This document shows, one piece after another, positions 46,898 to 63,637 of a DNA stretch of 64,000 bases. Source of the stretch: Sphagnum magellanicum (lineage: Eukaryota; Streptophyta; Sphagnopsida; Sphagnales; Sphagnaceae); assembly GCA_021904315.1 (NCBI GenBank), contig CM038914.1, positions 18,215,065-18,279,064 on the forward strand, written 5' to 3'. The stretch's first letter is position 1, and every line of letters begins with the position of its first letter. A program made the position numbers and the translations under genes. A model generated the notes under the pieces. It worked only from the letters and a program-made list of their open reading frames with translations, was not told the DNA's origin and did not search any database.

Positions 46898-48788
46898 ATG
46901 GATGAATCAATGGATAGGCCAAATGGAGGAGTGCAACGGATGCAACCTGGTAGTGGAAGATATAGTTATGTGTTGAACTCATGGTTGCAAGCTTTGGCTA
47001 TCCAACGTTTACTCCCAACCTTACAATATGTAGTTAATTGTTTCAAACTCCCTCAAGATGGCATCATTCGTGTTGCTGATCTTGGATGTTCTTGTGGTGC
47101 AAATGCTCTTAATGTTGCAAATATCATATCCAGTAGTTTTCGTACAAATGGTGCATCAGAAATTCAATATTTTTTCAATGATCTTCCAACAAATGATTTC
47201 AATGTTCTTTTCCAACAACTTCCACCTTTGGACCCAACGCTTGGTGGAAATCAAAACATTGATGCATGTTCTCCTCCTTTGAAATCAAATCAACCAAATA
47301 TTTTTGAATCCAATGTTCAATTGCAACAACCTATTTTGGATTTTGGAAAAGGGACAAAAAAAATGGAGGTGGAGACTAGCAAGAGGTTATATTATGCTGT
47401 AGGTGTCCCAGGTTCATTTTGGGAACGCCTATTTCCTTCTTCAAGTCTTCATCTTATTATTTCATGTCATGCATTGCATTGGATTACCCATGTAAGTTAA
47501 ATTCTTTCACCACATCTTTCCACCCATTTTGATTGATTACATCCATTCAAAAGGATAGGTGAAAAGATTGGCAAGAACAAATTTATTCATGATGCAATTA
47601 TCATTTGACAATGACCTTAACATTAAGAGTCCATGTTTATCAATTATTGATAAGCATAATCAATAATCAAAATCAAAAGTTAGTTATTCTTTTATTACCT
47701 TTAGCCTTGTATTTGACTTTCTATTGTAATTTAAAACAAGTGATTGTGATACAGTTTCCCAAAGTTATTCAAGACAAAACATCAATTGGATACAACAAAG
47801 GACAAACTTTCATAAATGGACAAAATCCAAAAGCTTTTGAGGCATGTGGTGAAGCTTTCCAAGAAAATTTGCAAAAGTTTTTTGTTCACCGAGCAATTGA
47901 AATGGCATCAAATGGAATCCTAGTTTTGATATTGAATCATAGTTGGACAGACCTTCCTACAACAAAAATAAACAATGAATCACCCCACACACATGTTGAC
48001 TTCCTTATGGAAATGTGTGAGTCCATTTGGGAAGATTTCATTTTTGAGGTATGGTAAAAAAACAAATTATTTGATGATGAGTAACAATTTTAATTCTTAA
48101 ATGTCACTTGTCCATTTTTCATAATACAATTGTATATATAGGTCCATGTACTCTTGTCATGGAAAAATTGCAAAAAAACCTAAAGAAAGATTGCTTGATA
48201 TTCAAAACATTTTGTGGTTTGGAATATGAAATGTTGAAAGTTGTAATAAGGAGCAAATATTACATGTATTTAACATACAATTCAAATTGTGCATAAATTT
48301 TATTCTATTTTTTCAAGTACACCATGATCATATCATAAACATTTACCAAGGTTGATGGTATCCATTCATATTACCACATTTAACATAATAATTAATACAA
48401 AATCAAAATATGAATGCAGGGCTTGATCACTAAAGAATTGAGGGATTCTTTCAACTTTCCAGTATATTATCCAAGTGCAAAAGAAATTCATATGGCAGTG
48501 GAAAAATCAAATGTATTTGCGATACAAAAGTTTGAAGTGCGAGAAAATATTATTGCTAGTGAAATGTTTGAACAAGGTCGACAATCATTTTTGGAAAATC
48601 CTGAATTGTGGGGTAACATGATCTTAAAGACTTTAAGGTCTGCCTTTGGAGAGCTTCTTGCAGGTCACATTGGTGTTGAACTTGCCAATACTTATTTTCA
48701 ACGTTTAAAACAAAAATTTATAATACATGTAAAAGATTCGTTTGGGAAGCTTCCAAGTGAAATTCTACTTGTTTTAAAACGCAAGTGA
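46898..48788 (+). CDS. SABATH-family carboxyl methyltransferase, three exons
   Basis: Exons 46898-47491, 47755-48048 and 48420-48788 join in frame with GT-AG introns of 263 and 371 bp to give 418 codons plus TGA. SABATH enzymes transfer a methyl group from S-adenosylmethionine to carboxyl groups (salicylate, jasmonate, auxin, gibberellin and others) or to nitrogen, in the cytosol. Visible motifs are MQPGSGRYSYVLNSWLQ near the N terminus, ADLGCSCGAN (cofactor loop), YFFNDLPTNDFN, GVPGSFWERLFPSSSLH and CHALHWIT with the conserved His-Trp, then NKGQTFI, and DSFNFPVYYPSAKE in exon 3. The usual Lys of the SYAKNS motif is Leu here (SYVLNS), and the length is somewhat above the usual 350-390, mainly from an Asn/Gln-rich stretch before VPGSF. 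The substrate cannot be told. The frame is intact, but expression is not shown. Confidence 0.88.
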
Positions 48789-51000
48789 TGTTTTTCCTCA
48801 TGTGAAACATTTTACATATGTTTTAAATTGTAATAGGTAGATAAATTAATAGCCCAAGTAATTAGAACTATTTTGCATAGGTATATAAATTATATTTATT
48901 GATGTATAACATTATTTTAAAGCATATATTAAGTAGACTTGTTCAATATTTGATTATGAAGCATGGGGTTTAAGTGGGTGTAAGAGTTCAATTAACAATA
49001 CTATTTATTAAACTAACTCATAGAAGGAAGTGATTTAGGTTACCTACAATACTCATTGTAAGTTGTCCTTTGATGCTACACATCTAGAATGGGTTGAAAG
49101 TGTGGAAATAAAGTGATAGGGTTGGCATTTATAGGTTTTGAAATTATAATGGTTACATACCTAGAAACAAAATTTCATTTTCAACATGTTATTGTTAAAA
49201 GATGCATAACAATGTATTTTTGATCATGGCCCCATGAATTAAGAAACTTGTTTGGTTGAACTCAATTGCACATGTGAAAGAATAATATAAACCAAATGAA
49301 AGATATTTGAGCATCAAGGATTAATTGGAAAATGTAATTGGCTACAATTAAGATTCATTTATTCATCATGCCAATTATTATTTTTGAAAAGGACATGATT
49401 TGTCACCATGGATGCAATACCTATGCAATATCTAAATTATATGCAATCCAAGAAAAAGATGTTTAAATAGAAATTGCAATAAATAGCAATGCATATAGGT
49501 CAAAGTTCTTTCCTAACCTTTCATTATTATCCCTAAGCCTAGAAAGTTTGAACGTAGGTTTGAAGGGGACGTTGAGAAGGTTTGTAGGTAAGTATGAACA
49601 TTTCAAACAAAACATTGCCATTTTTTATTATATCAATTGACCAATTACTAGATGGACTTTTTGAAATCAAGAATAAATGAATCAATCAAAAACATCTTCA
49701 TGAATACAATTGTTCCGATAACATAAATTCAAAACATGTAGTTTTATATCTATGTTTTACGAGAAAAAAATACCAACTATCTTCAAGAGATGTCACACAA
49801 GTAGATGTGTGTGATGCACATTAAATTGGTAATGCCATAAGTCACAAGATGTTCATGGATGGATATGAGTATCATATTGCATTGAAGGATGCTATCCATT
49901 AGATGAAATGTTGTGACACATTTTAGTGGGGCATAAAGCTAATGGTATCGAGTTCAATGTAACTTATGCTAATTTTAGCTCAAATGTTTGAAAATGAAAA
50001 CTCTTCTTTGTGGGATGAGCCCAATGTCTAGAAATTGACAAAAAATGGTATTTAAATATACAACCTAATGAGCAAAAGCCCAAGCTATTAAAAACCAATA
50101 ATTACGAAAGTGGTTGCTATCTAGTTTGAGTCCATTAGAATCAATGAATGACTAAGGAAATCATTTTCTTAATGCCATTATTCAAGCAATTAAAGCATAT
50201 TTTTACTTATGTGGTCAAATTGGAAATTGGTTGTAGAATAATCTATGAGCATGGACATGGTTTTTTTTTGGTATATCTTTGATCTTTGATTATTTCCATG
50301 ATGTAATTTCCAAACATGAAACAACTTTGGGCATATTTAAATAAGTCGCTTTCTTGAACATATTATTAGGTGCAAAACACAAGTGGAACATATTGATTTT
50401 GATGATTTTCCAGTGTTGATAATGCATATGTCCATGGTAAAATGATGGAATTTGTTGTTTTTGTGCCATGTAGTACTTCAATTTATCGAAAAGCAGAAAT
50501 CAAATTGCAAATGGGCAAGGGAAGGTTAAATTGCAAGATTTGTTGCATGCTTGTTCGTTTTCCACAAACTTGGTATTATAGTTGTAAAGGAACAATGCAA
50601 TTATTTTGTGATGTCTCTCATGATTTCATCAATAATAGTGTGGCATGCATCATTGAGCACAAATTGTAATGTACCATTTGAGTATGATACACAACTTCTT
50701 GTCACCATTTGGGAGATCTTAGTGTACCAAAACAACAAACAAACCACCTTCCTTTAATAGTTGGATAGGATAGGTTCATAATGAGGAAATTGAATGAACT
50801 AAGAAGTGACTCATGAAACTCTGTGCCGATAACATACATGAAAAAAATCAGCTAAAATGGGCTAATTTGGTAATTATAAAGATCATCAACAACCAATGAT
50901 TAGGAAATGCTTTGTCAAAAACTTTAGAGAAGTTAGCAAGTCCTCTTTTCACTTCAAAACAACAGGAATGTAAAACACATGCATTTTAGAGGGTTCAGGT
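48789..51000. other. Intergenic region between SABATH and RPT3
   Basis: A+T-rich without recognised genes. Frames at 50290-50757 on both strands are chance-like. The 3' UTR of RPT3, transcribed leftward, probably reaches somewhere between 51411 and about 51000. Confidence 0.45.
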
Positions 51001-51411
51001 CCAGGAGAACATGTACCAACCCGCCAGCAGTTCAATATCACTGGGGTAGGTATCCTTATATACTTTTGGCAAAAATTGTCCTCAATTCAGCAACAATAAT
51101 TGAATGTAAAACTATATTGAAACTAAAACTAAAATTGCAACCCCAAATTCATTAAACCTCAAACCCTAAACAAAAAGCTTGCCTGATCACTTTGCACGAA
51201 AAGGGTTTGCTCAATTTAACCTATTGTGAGCAAGATTTCTTCTGGCCTGCACTACTTTTTCTCAAGAATTCATCACAGTGCAAAATTTCGCACATAATGT
51301 GTTAGTCAGTGACATGCAAATTGATTAGCATGGACAAAGACTTAAGAACAGAGAGATAGATGACCCACACAAGAATTTTGTCAGCAACTAACCAGAAAAG
51401 GGTCACTTCAT

Positions 51412-54734
<3,323 letters not shown>

Positions 54735-54935
54735 TTTTCCTTCTCTTTCTGTCACATACGGCCCTTTCCTCTGTTTCTCTCTCTGTTTCTGTCTTTGTTG
54801 TCCTCGATCTGCTGGCGCAATTCTGTGCAAACAGCGAAAAATTCCACACAAATCTCGCAGCAAAATCACACAACTCTCGCAACAACAAACAAGCGTGCAA
54901 GCGGGCTCATCATCGAGCAAGAAAGTGAACTGCAG
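54735..54935 (-). promoter_or_regulatory. 5' UTR / proximal promoter of RPT3
   Basis: G+C-richer than its surroundings, with purine-rich runs on the coding strand. The frame stays open upstream of the ATG for some 90 codons but without conserved sequence, so it is taken as leader. No TATA box was identified. Confidence 0.4.
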
Positions 54936-55860
54936 TGGATGATTCTCATTTAGCCTCATCCACGGATGATAGAGAACTAGGTGGTTTTTTTTTCCCACAC
55001 AGCACGGGAATTTGTACTCTTGGATGATGGTATTCGTAGATGGGGTGTCTGGTCCAGACGGATGATTTTAGTATTCTGTCGTGTCTCAGGTTCTTTTTTC
55101 CTTGCGTCGTCAATCGTCGTCTTGGAAGATCTGAACTGTCCAATGTACCCTGTCATTGGATGATAGAGGATTTTGGACCATTCGCTGGTGAATCCATTCT
55201 TGCTTGTTTTTCTGTGTTTGTTTGTTGTGGATGATTCTCATCTGGCGACATCTACAGATGATAGATAACGTGGGTGATTTCATTTCACATTACGGGATTT
55301 TGAACTCTTAGCTGATGGTATTCGTAGATGATAACGTTGTCCAGTCCAGACAAATGAGAGTTGTGTTCTGTTGTGTTCTCAGGTTCCTATTTTACTAGCG
55401 CTATCCATCATCCAATGTATCCTTCTTAGGACAATAGAATATATTGGAGTTGTTCATTAGTGAATCCTTTGTTGTTTGTTTTTCAGTGAATTTGTCTGCT
55501 GTGGATGATTCTCATCTGGTATCATCTATGGACCATAGATAAGATAGATCGTTTTTTCTTCACATTACGGGAGTTTGTACTCTTAGATGATGGTATTTGT
55601 AGATGTATTGTATGGTCCAAATGGATGAGATTTTTTCTTTTGCATCTCAAGTTCCTTTCTTCCTCTTGTTATCAATCATCCTCTTGCAAGATTTGAATTG
55701 TCTAGTGTACCCCTTTGAACACACTAGGTGCGTGGTTTCTTTGTTGTCAGCTTTTTGAGTTTGTCATTATAGATGATTTTCATCCAGTCTCAGCTACAAA
55801 TGATAGATAACCTATGTACTCTGGTTATCATCCATTTGTACCTGTGGTTTTAAAATTCTA
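54936..55860. repeat. Tandem array upstream of RPT3, units about 270-290 bp
   Basis: Units start with TGGATGATTCTCAT at 54936, 55228 and 55502, and a diverged partial unit at 55770. Each also contains a block GATGATGGTATT(C/T)GTAGATG, a GTCCAGACGGATGA-type block, TCAGGTTCC and a GTGAATCC...TTGTT segment, in the same order. Similarity falls off away from the gene. The spacings are 292, 274 and 268 bp. Confidence 0.88.
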
Positions 55861-57439
55861 TTTGTAATTATTGTGTCACACTATTCTCTTGCTATGAATT
55901 TCACACAATCATAAACTATGTCAAAACCTTCAAAGATTAAAATTTCAATTCCCTTCATAATTTTATTCCATAAAACTTTGCATTCATACAACTATTTTCA
56001 TCAAATGAAAATGTTTTTCAAAGGTCGCAAACATTCATTTATATACTAACCAAAAGGAAACTAAACAAAAAAAATCCTAAAGTTTACACATCACATGACT
56101 TCTCGTGTGATTCAACATGCACATTAATGTGACAAAGATATTCCACATGAATTATCATGTGTGAGTCCATGCACAATAATGTGGCAAAAACAATCCACAC
56201 AAATTATCATGTGAACGTTATGCACATTAATTGAAGCTATGACCAAACCATAATTAAATTATGAAATCCAACCATCAAGTAAATTACCAAACTAAACCCA
56301 TACGTAATTACATAAGTAATAATTTAATTACATCAAGTTATATATCCCTTCCATGAACGATAGAAAATTTTGGACCTTTTAATAATGAATCTTTTGTTGT
56401 TTATTGGTTCTTCATGTTATAAGGCAAAAACTATGGAACAATTTCATTTGCTTTCACATTTTTAAAAGGACCCATTAATGTTACAAATTTAAAATCGTTT
56501 AATTTTGAATTTCTATTCATAACAATTTGTTTTTTTTTCTTTTTGCATAGTTTCTTATAACAACTTGTGTCTTTTGATCAAAGAGAGATTACACCAAGCA
56601 TTTTTTTTTCTTTGTAAATGTGTCAATAGTAATAATGGATATTATAAGTGTTTTGCATTTTTAATTTTATATATATATATATTAGCTCTTACAAAAATTG
56701 AAATGGTTGATAACAACAAACTATTTGGAAAAAAAATAATGCAAATGCATCTAATTTTCATGAGCAATAACATAACAAAGTTGAATTGTCATGGTTGATT
56801 GTTTCAATAGATTTGATAAGATTATGTAAAAACCCAAAGGAAAAATATTGTTGAATTCTAGAAATTGTCAATCTACAATTTATAAACATTTGCAAATCGT
56901 TAGTTGCTTATATAGGATCATGGGGCAAATCTTACATATTTTTTTTGTTTTTTATATTGGCAAACAACTATGTTTTCCAAAAACCTTGAAAAAATCAATT
57001 GCAATGAAAACCAATACCATTAACAACCATATTGTGCATGTTGAAAATATGATATTGAAAATTGTGTGTTGTGATTAATAACTTGATTTAAAACATAGAC
57101 TCAAGGCATCATATGTCAAAGAGAAATTCAAGAAATTGGTGGATATAATGGGTGAAGGTTGGCTAAGGGTTGGAGCAACACAAGTTCTTACAAAATTAAG
57201 TATACTACAACATTAGTGGATGCATCTCCAAACCTTAATGGGTTAAATATTGGCTTTCACATTGTGTTAAATTAACTTGTTGAAGTTGGAATCAAAGGCT
57301 ACAAAGATGTATTATTTTTAAGAAAATTGAATTGTATTTTTTATCTTGTATTCATTAATTACATTACTTTTTGGTTCTTGTTATGTCAACATTATAGAGT
57401 TCATTCACATAAATGTTCGTCCATGATTTATAATGAATT

Positions 57440-57680
57440 TGTACTTAACTTTTAATTTAATTTCAATTCATTCTTGATTAATTTCCAGTTAAATTATAAT
57501 TCATTTTTCATTAAATTGTAATTCAATTTTAATTAACATTTAAAATTAATTATTAATTAAAATTTTATTCATTTTCAATTAATTCTTAGTTCACTTCTAT
57601 TTAATTTTTAGTCAATTCCAAGTTCATTTTAGTTGAATCTTAATTCATTTTTAATTGAAAATTAGTTCATTCATAATTCA
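57440..57680. repeat. Degenerate A+T-rich short tandem repeat
   Basis: Repeated variants of TTAATTCATTTTTAATT about every 18-24 bp, followed at about 57680-57740 by repeats of ACACATGGG. Low-complexity. Confidence 0.6.
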
Positions 57681-59269
57681 CACATGGGTGAACATGGGTA
57701 CACATGGACCACATAGGGGTGCACATGGGCCACATGTAAGTTGGAAGTTTTTTGAAATTTATTTTTGAATTAGCTACTTAATGGGTATAAATAAAAACAA
57801 AATTCCCCATTACTTTCAATTTGTTCAACATCAATTTTGGGTATGTATCTTTATCAAGATCTTATTTTATTTTTGTCATGTTTTTATAATAAAATCCTTT
57901 TACATTCACATTGTGCACACATCGTGTTTTTGCTTTAGCTTTTGATTTTCTTATTCCATAACTTGGATTTATTACTAAACTTGTTTCCATTCATGTGGTT
58001 TGGAAATCTTGTCATCTAGTTCTTTTCATGCCTATCATAGTTATTAGATACTAAAATTTTCAAATGTATTTTCTATTTTCAAGTTTTTCCCATGTGGTGG
58101 AAACTTTCCATCCAATGATTTATTAATGGAAATTATATGAATGTTCATTCATAAATTTGTATTTCATTTATCCACATGTCAAACATGTTTTGATTGCTTG
58201 ATAATCCATGAATGTACAAACCTATGAACAAACAAAAAAAATCATGATTTTGGGGGAAAATCACATTTTAGGTGTAGTGTATTACATTATTATTTCAAAT
58301 CTTGAATGCAAGAGTTATATTCATACATCATATAATTGTGTGAATTATAACATTAGAAAAGAGGAATATGATTGAATATAAAATAATAATCTTAATAATA
58401 ATTTAAAATCTTTTAATATGAAATGGATAGTTTAATGACATTAGAAAAAAGACCTTAAATTGTGACTAGGCTATGCAATTACTTTTTAGTTGTAAGCAAT
58501 GTTTTATGACTTTTTTTTTAAAAATCATTTAAAATTAGTCACAAGCACAAATTAATCACAAGTAGTGGTGACATCATGATAACATCATCAATCCATGGAT
58601 GCACATGGAAATTATTTATATGGTTTCATTCAACATATAAAATATTTCATATGTGTGACCATTTGCAATTAATTTGATGGCAATGAATGTTTTACCACTT
58701 ATAGCTCCTTAATATTGACACATTTGTTTATTTTAGTAATTAAAAACAAAGGAAACCCAATCTAAGCTGTTAGATTCATATGATTGCATGGTCTTGCATG
58801 TTGCACAATAGATATTTATCATGTGGAACATTAATTTAAATTTCAACGAAATAAATTAAAATTCCAATGACAATGTTTCATCAAAATTGGTTTATGTAGG
58901 ATGGGTATTTTGGTGATTGTCATTGTGAGAATTTCAAAGTCATTTTGAATTATAACTTGTCATAGATCAAATTCCATTTTAGAATTGTTTCTTGTTGTTT
59001 GTCTTGTGCCCTTTCAATGTTTTTACTTATTTATATCTTGTTGTGAATTTCTTTAATAAATCAAACTTTTGTTGGCATTTTGTTTACCAAATAATTTTTT
59101 TGAAAAGATATTAATGGAAAAAATGACATATAATGAAATTTACAAATAAATAAATTGAAGAGACAAAATCAATTACAACAAAATTATTATGTCCATAGAA
59201 AATAATTTAATCATCATCATTGGTAGTGCAAAACAACATAGAGCCATTTTGGTAGGTAGCTATCGAAAT

Positions 59270-59450
59270 AGGTAGATAAGTTAATAGTATTAAGTACCTA
59301 CCTACCTACCTACCTAGGTTAAGTGCTACCATTTAAATAGGTGAAAGTGGGTAGATAAATAAAATTAAGGAAGTTGGTACATAGTTTGATTTACCCACAT
59401 AGGTGGGTAGGTTGAACTAAGTACCTACTTACCTACCTACTTAAGTAGAC
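59270..59450. repeat. (CTAC)n-rich block
   Basis: CTAC repeats (best at 59295-59318) and the complementary GTAG form, as seen at 38.4-39.8 kb. Confidence 0.75.
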
Positions 59451-61534
59451 ATGCAATAAGTAAATTACGGAGGTAGATATGCTAGAATGATGCATAAACA
59501 TTTTTCAATTTTGTTTTTGGTTAAGTTTTTTCATTTGCTCATCCCAAATGACACAAATGTTTGAATTTGATAGTGTGAGGTTACACACATTTTTTATATA
59601 TTTTTCAAAATGGAAATGGAGAATAAACAATATGGGATAAATTTTGAACTTGCAACTTACTTACAAACTATGTTACAACAAGAAAAATTTTCCCCATACC
59701 TTTTGTTATCATTTTTGAATTTATAATATAAATAACTAAATAAATAAATAAATAACTAACTAAATAAATATTTATCTAGTTAATAATTCAATTATATATA
59801 TAATCAATTATTCACTATCATCCACATAAATTATTAATAACTTAGAAATAGTTCACTAACTAACTAACTATTTACTTATAATTTTTTGACACATAATACA
59901 TAAAATGGATGACTACAATATTAATTCGTTAATAATTATTACTTATTAAAAATAATAATTTTAAAATATAAATATGAATACTAAGTTCAATTATAAATTA
60001 TATAATTAAATTAATTAATTTTATAGTAGTATAATCATTATAAAAATTCAATCTTAACTTTTTAATATTAAATATAAGCACAATAAGCCAATCACACATC
60101 ATATAATTATTGTGAATATTTTGTAATGGTAATAATTACTAAATGTAAATAAATAACGTTAAGCTATAAATGTTGTAATTTACAATAATTACATTCATTA
60201 ATCTAATTATATTATAATTATTATAAGAAAATAAATACCATTTAAAACTATAAATTATGGATAATGCATATTACTATAGTAATATTTATTACAATAATTA
60301 CCTAAATATTAATGAAATTATTGTGAGAAAATAAAATGTTAGTTTTGATTAAAAATTAAAAATTATGATTATAAAGTTCAATTCTATATTTTATAAAATT
60401 TTAATTAATTTGTAGCATTGTAGGAGATTTAATAATTAGAGTAAAATTTTATGTTGGAACAATAATTATTTAAGGTAGAAAAGTGATTAAGAATGATAAA
60501 TATAGTAATTTATAGTGATTATTATAATTATAGTTAATACTGGAATTACCTTGTAATTAATGAAAAAAGATGAAATATGGATTTTGATTATAAATATATG
60601 TTCTAAATAATCAAATTATTCATAACTATTTACAATTTTATGTTTTATTTTGTATAATTACTATAAATACAATGGTTTTACTACAATTATACATTAATTA
60701 AAGTGAGTAATTTAATTACAATGATTGTATGAGAATTATTATACTTCTTTTAAATTACTATTAACATATTAAAAATTAGTGTAAAAAAATATGTTGGAAT
60801 AAAAATAATTTATTATAAATAATTAATTATAATTTTGAATATAAATAATTTATTTTTAAAAAATTAATTACACTAAATGCATTAATTAGTTTAATTATAA
60901 TAAAATTATTTTACAATTTTAAAATAAAAATTGAAATATGTTTTTTTGGATGATTAATGTTCTACCACCCTTCCATATACCTTAATATGAAACTAATATA
61001 CATTAATCATTTTTAAAACCATGCTTAACTAATCTATGAGAATAACACATATACATACCTTAATGGATGTGGAATATATAATGTATTCATAAGGCCTATT
61101 ATACATAATTGTTAGTTATCATAACATAAAACACACAACTTACCTTATAGAAACTTAATGTATGTTATAAAGGTTAATGACTACATTGACTACATAAGTA
61201 CTAGTTACCATTTTTTGGTCACTTTTGTAATTAACAGCCATACAAGGACCTTCTAAGATGAAAATAGTATGAAAAATCATCCCATTGGAAGAATGGAAAA
61301 CATGTTAATTGCAACATAGTCATAAATGTGACCAAAAAATGTTTGATGTGATTTTTAATTGCAAAAGTAACAAAAGTTAATTGCAAGCAACACTTAATTG
61401 CATGTGATTGCAAATCAATTAATTGTCTTTTTCTATTAATGGATTCATCTTGGTTCATATGAGCATTAGATTTCAAAGGGGAGGTGTATAAAGGTTATTG
61501 AACATGTTAGAGTTTTGTTCAACATGGAGGTTTT

Positions 61535-63637
61535 TTGCACCCCATCAACCAAGATGTCAACAACAGCAATGGCAACAAGCAAAACCTTATGGCTAAACAC
61601 TTGTTCAATGAAGATGGTGAAGGTCCAATGGAAGTTTTGAAAGGCAACAAACTACACCAAGTGATGGACAAGTTCATGACATTGTGTTGTCCCAACATAA
61701 AAAACTTGGAGGCATTGTTTAAGCATCATCTGGATAACAAAGGATACATTGACAACATTGTAGCTCTGAAGTTCAAAAGTGTTCGTGCGGTACAAATTGT
61801 GTATGGTTTAGATGATCCAAGTAAACCTATGGTTGATAGAAAACAAACCTATTATTTCCATTGGAGTCAATTGATGGACAAACACACTAAGAAACATAGA
61901 AAGCCAAAGATGTGAAAGTAGCACAATGCATTATGCTATGAATACAAGAATGACATATCATTGGAAGAAACAAATGTTTGGTATGTAACCATTAGATGCT
62001 AGTGGTATTCCTTTGGTTGTTAATGGAGCTAGAGTTCAAGAATTGGAGAATTGGCCTAGTTTTTGGCATTTTTGTGTGAAACAATGGGGAAAATTTATGA
62101 AACATGTGAGTTTGGCATCCCTCTCACACTTTAAAATTGCATATTGGACCCTATTGTAATAGACATATGAAAAGGAAGTTGACCTATGTCTATTGTCGTT
62201 TACATATATTCACATTGGAATAGCTTATGGACATGCTTATTTGCAACTTGTCAAAATAGTGCACAACATTTAGCTTCAACAATTTGGGAATTGCAGAGCT
62301 TGCTTTTATGTTACAACATCTAATGACTATGGTTGAGTTTTCAAACAATTAACATTGTACCACAAATTCCAAAAAGGTGGTCATTTTAGACAAGGACCTA
62401 ATATGAATGAACTTCTCTTGCATTAAACAACCTAATCCAGTGACTTGAAACAACTTGTAGATGCAATTCGTAACTATGCTTCTAACTCTTCCTTCACAAT
62501 AAAAATCCCACACTTGGAAGGTGAGGAAATATTTGTTTCTTGCAAATAAAAGGTAGACGCCTTTAGGATCAGAAGGTGATTCACATGAGCATGATCCAAT
62601 CATTTATTTTCATCTATGTGTTAACCCACAAACCAAGAAATGACATGAACAACCACCCAATGATGTTGATCAGCACAATCACATGGTTTTCACTATTGAA
62701 AGTGTTGAGGTCTTGGAAATTACATGTGGGGAGGAGTATGGCATATAAAACGATCTATGCCTACCTTGCATGTTCAATGGTCTACATTACAAAAATCCAC
62801 TAAACAATATTACATTCCAAGGATAATTTCCAAACTAATTACAATTGGTGTTCTTGTTCCAATTTATTATGGTATGTCATCTCAATTCTCAAGTGCACCT
62901 CTTAAGCTCCACAAGTTTTAGTTTTTGTTGATGACATGAATTGTTGCATGAGGGTTATCAAAGCATAGGTATGCAATGGATAGACCAATTGTACTAGAAA
63001 TTTGGCATGTGCAAGAGGGTACCAACTTCACACAAAATGAGGTAAGATATATTAAAGAAGTAGGTTTTGTTGTTAATAAATGTTGATCTATCTAACCTTG
63101 AAGTCTATTCAATGGAAAAAATTATGTTCCAATTACATCTATCGTTTATAAGTGTAGTGTCATGGCCTACAATGCCCAATGGCAAGACTATTCAATAGAC
63201 AATCCCATTTAAGATGTCTAAACAACATACCAATCAATGGGGAAGCTAGTTGTTTTCTAGAAACAGTTGTCAACCCACCATTAGAAGTTCTTGCCCTTGG
63301 ACATGGATGATTCAACAACATTTTGTTTAATGCTCCTACAAACAAAAGGCAATATGAAGTTACAATTGAATATTTTCAAACTTGTATTTGCTTAGGTTTT
63401 GTGAATATGGTTGCTAGTTTGTTGGGTTGATGAAGGGAATGGGTGCCTTACAAACACTTGTATTATGTATTGCAAACTGTCATGTTTTTGGGGAGTTTGA
63501 AATTTTCATTCATTTCCCCACTTGGAGTTGTGATGAAGTTTGTCATTTGTTGGATTGTGCTATTCACACCTAGAAATGACATTCAAGCATTTACAAAAAA
63601 AAATGTGAAAATGTATTACATGAGACAATATAAATGA
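61535..63637 (+). pseudogene. Decayed coding region of unknown family
   Basis: A clear open piece at 61535-61915 (first ATG at 61589) has NIKNLEALFKHHLDNKGYID and KPMVDRKQTYYFHWSQL. Coding-like pieces continue in shifting frames on the same strand: SGIPLVVNGARVQELENWPS (about 62005), KRSMPTLHVQWSTLQKS (about 62750), RPIVLEIWHVQEGTN (about 62980) and RNDIQAFTKKNVKMYYMRQY (about 63570). Stops and frame breaks are many. The composition is that of an old transposon or plant gene of some 600-700 codons. I do not recognise it. Confidence 0.5.

Larger units (their letters stand above)
55861..61530. other. Long gene-free, very A+T-rich region
   Basis: No gene recognised. 59700-60960 is almost entirely A and T by eye, with AAAT/TAAT motifs, and could act as a scaffold-attachment-type region; that is a guess. 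Confidence 0.5.
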
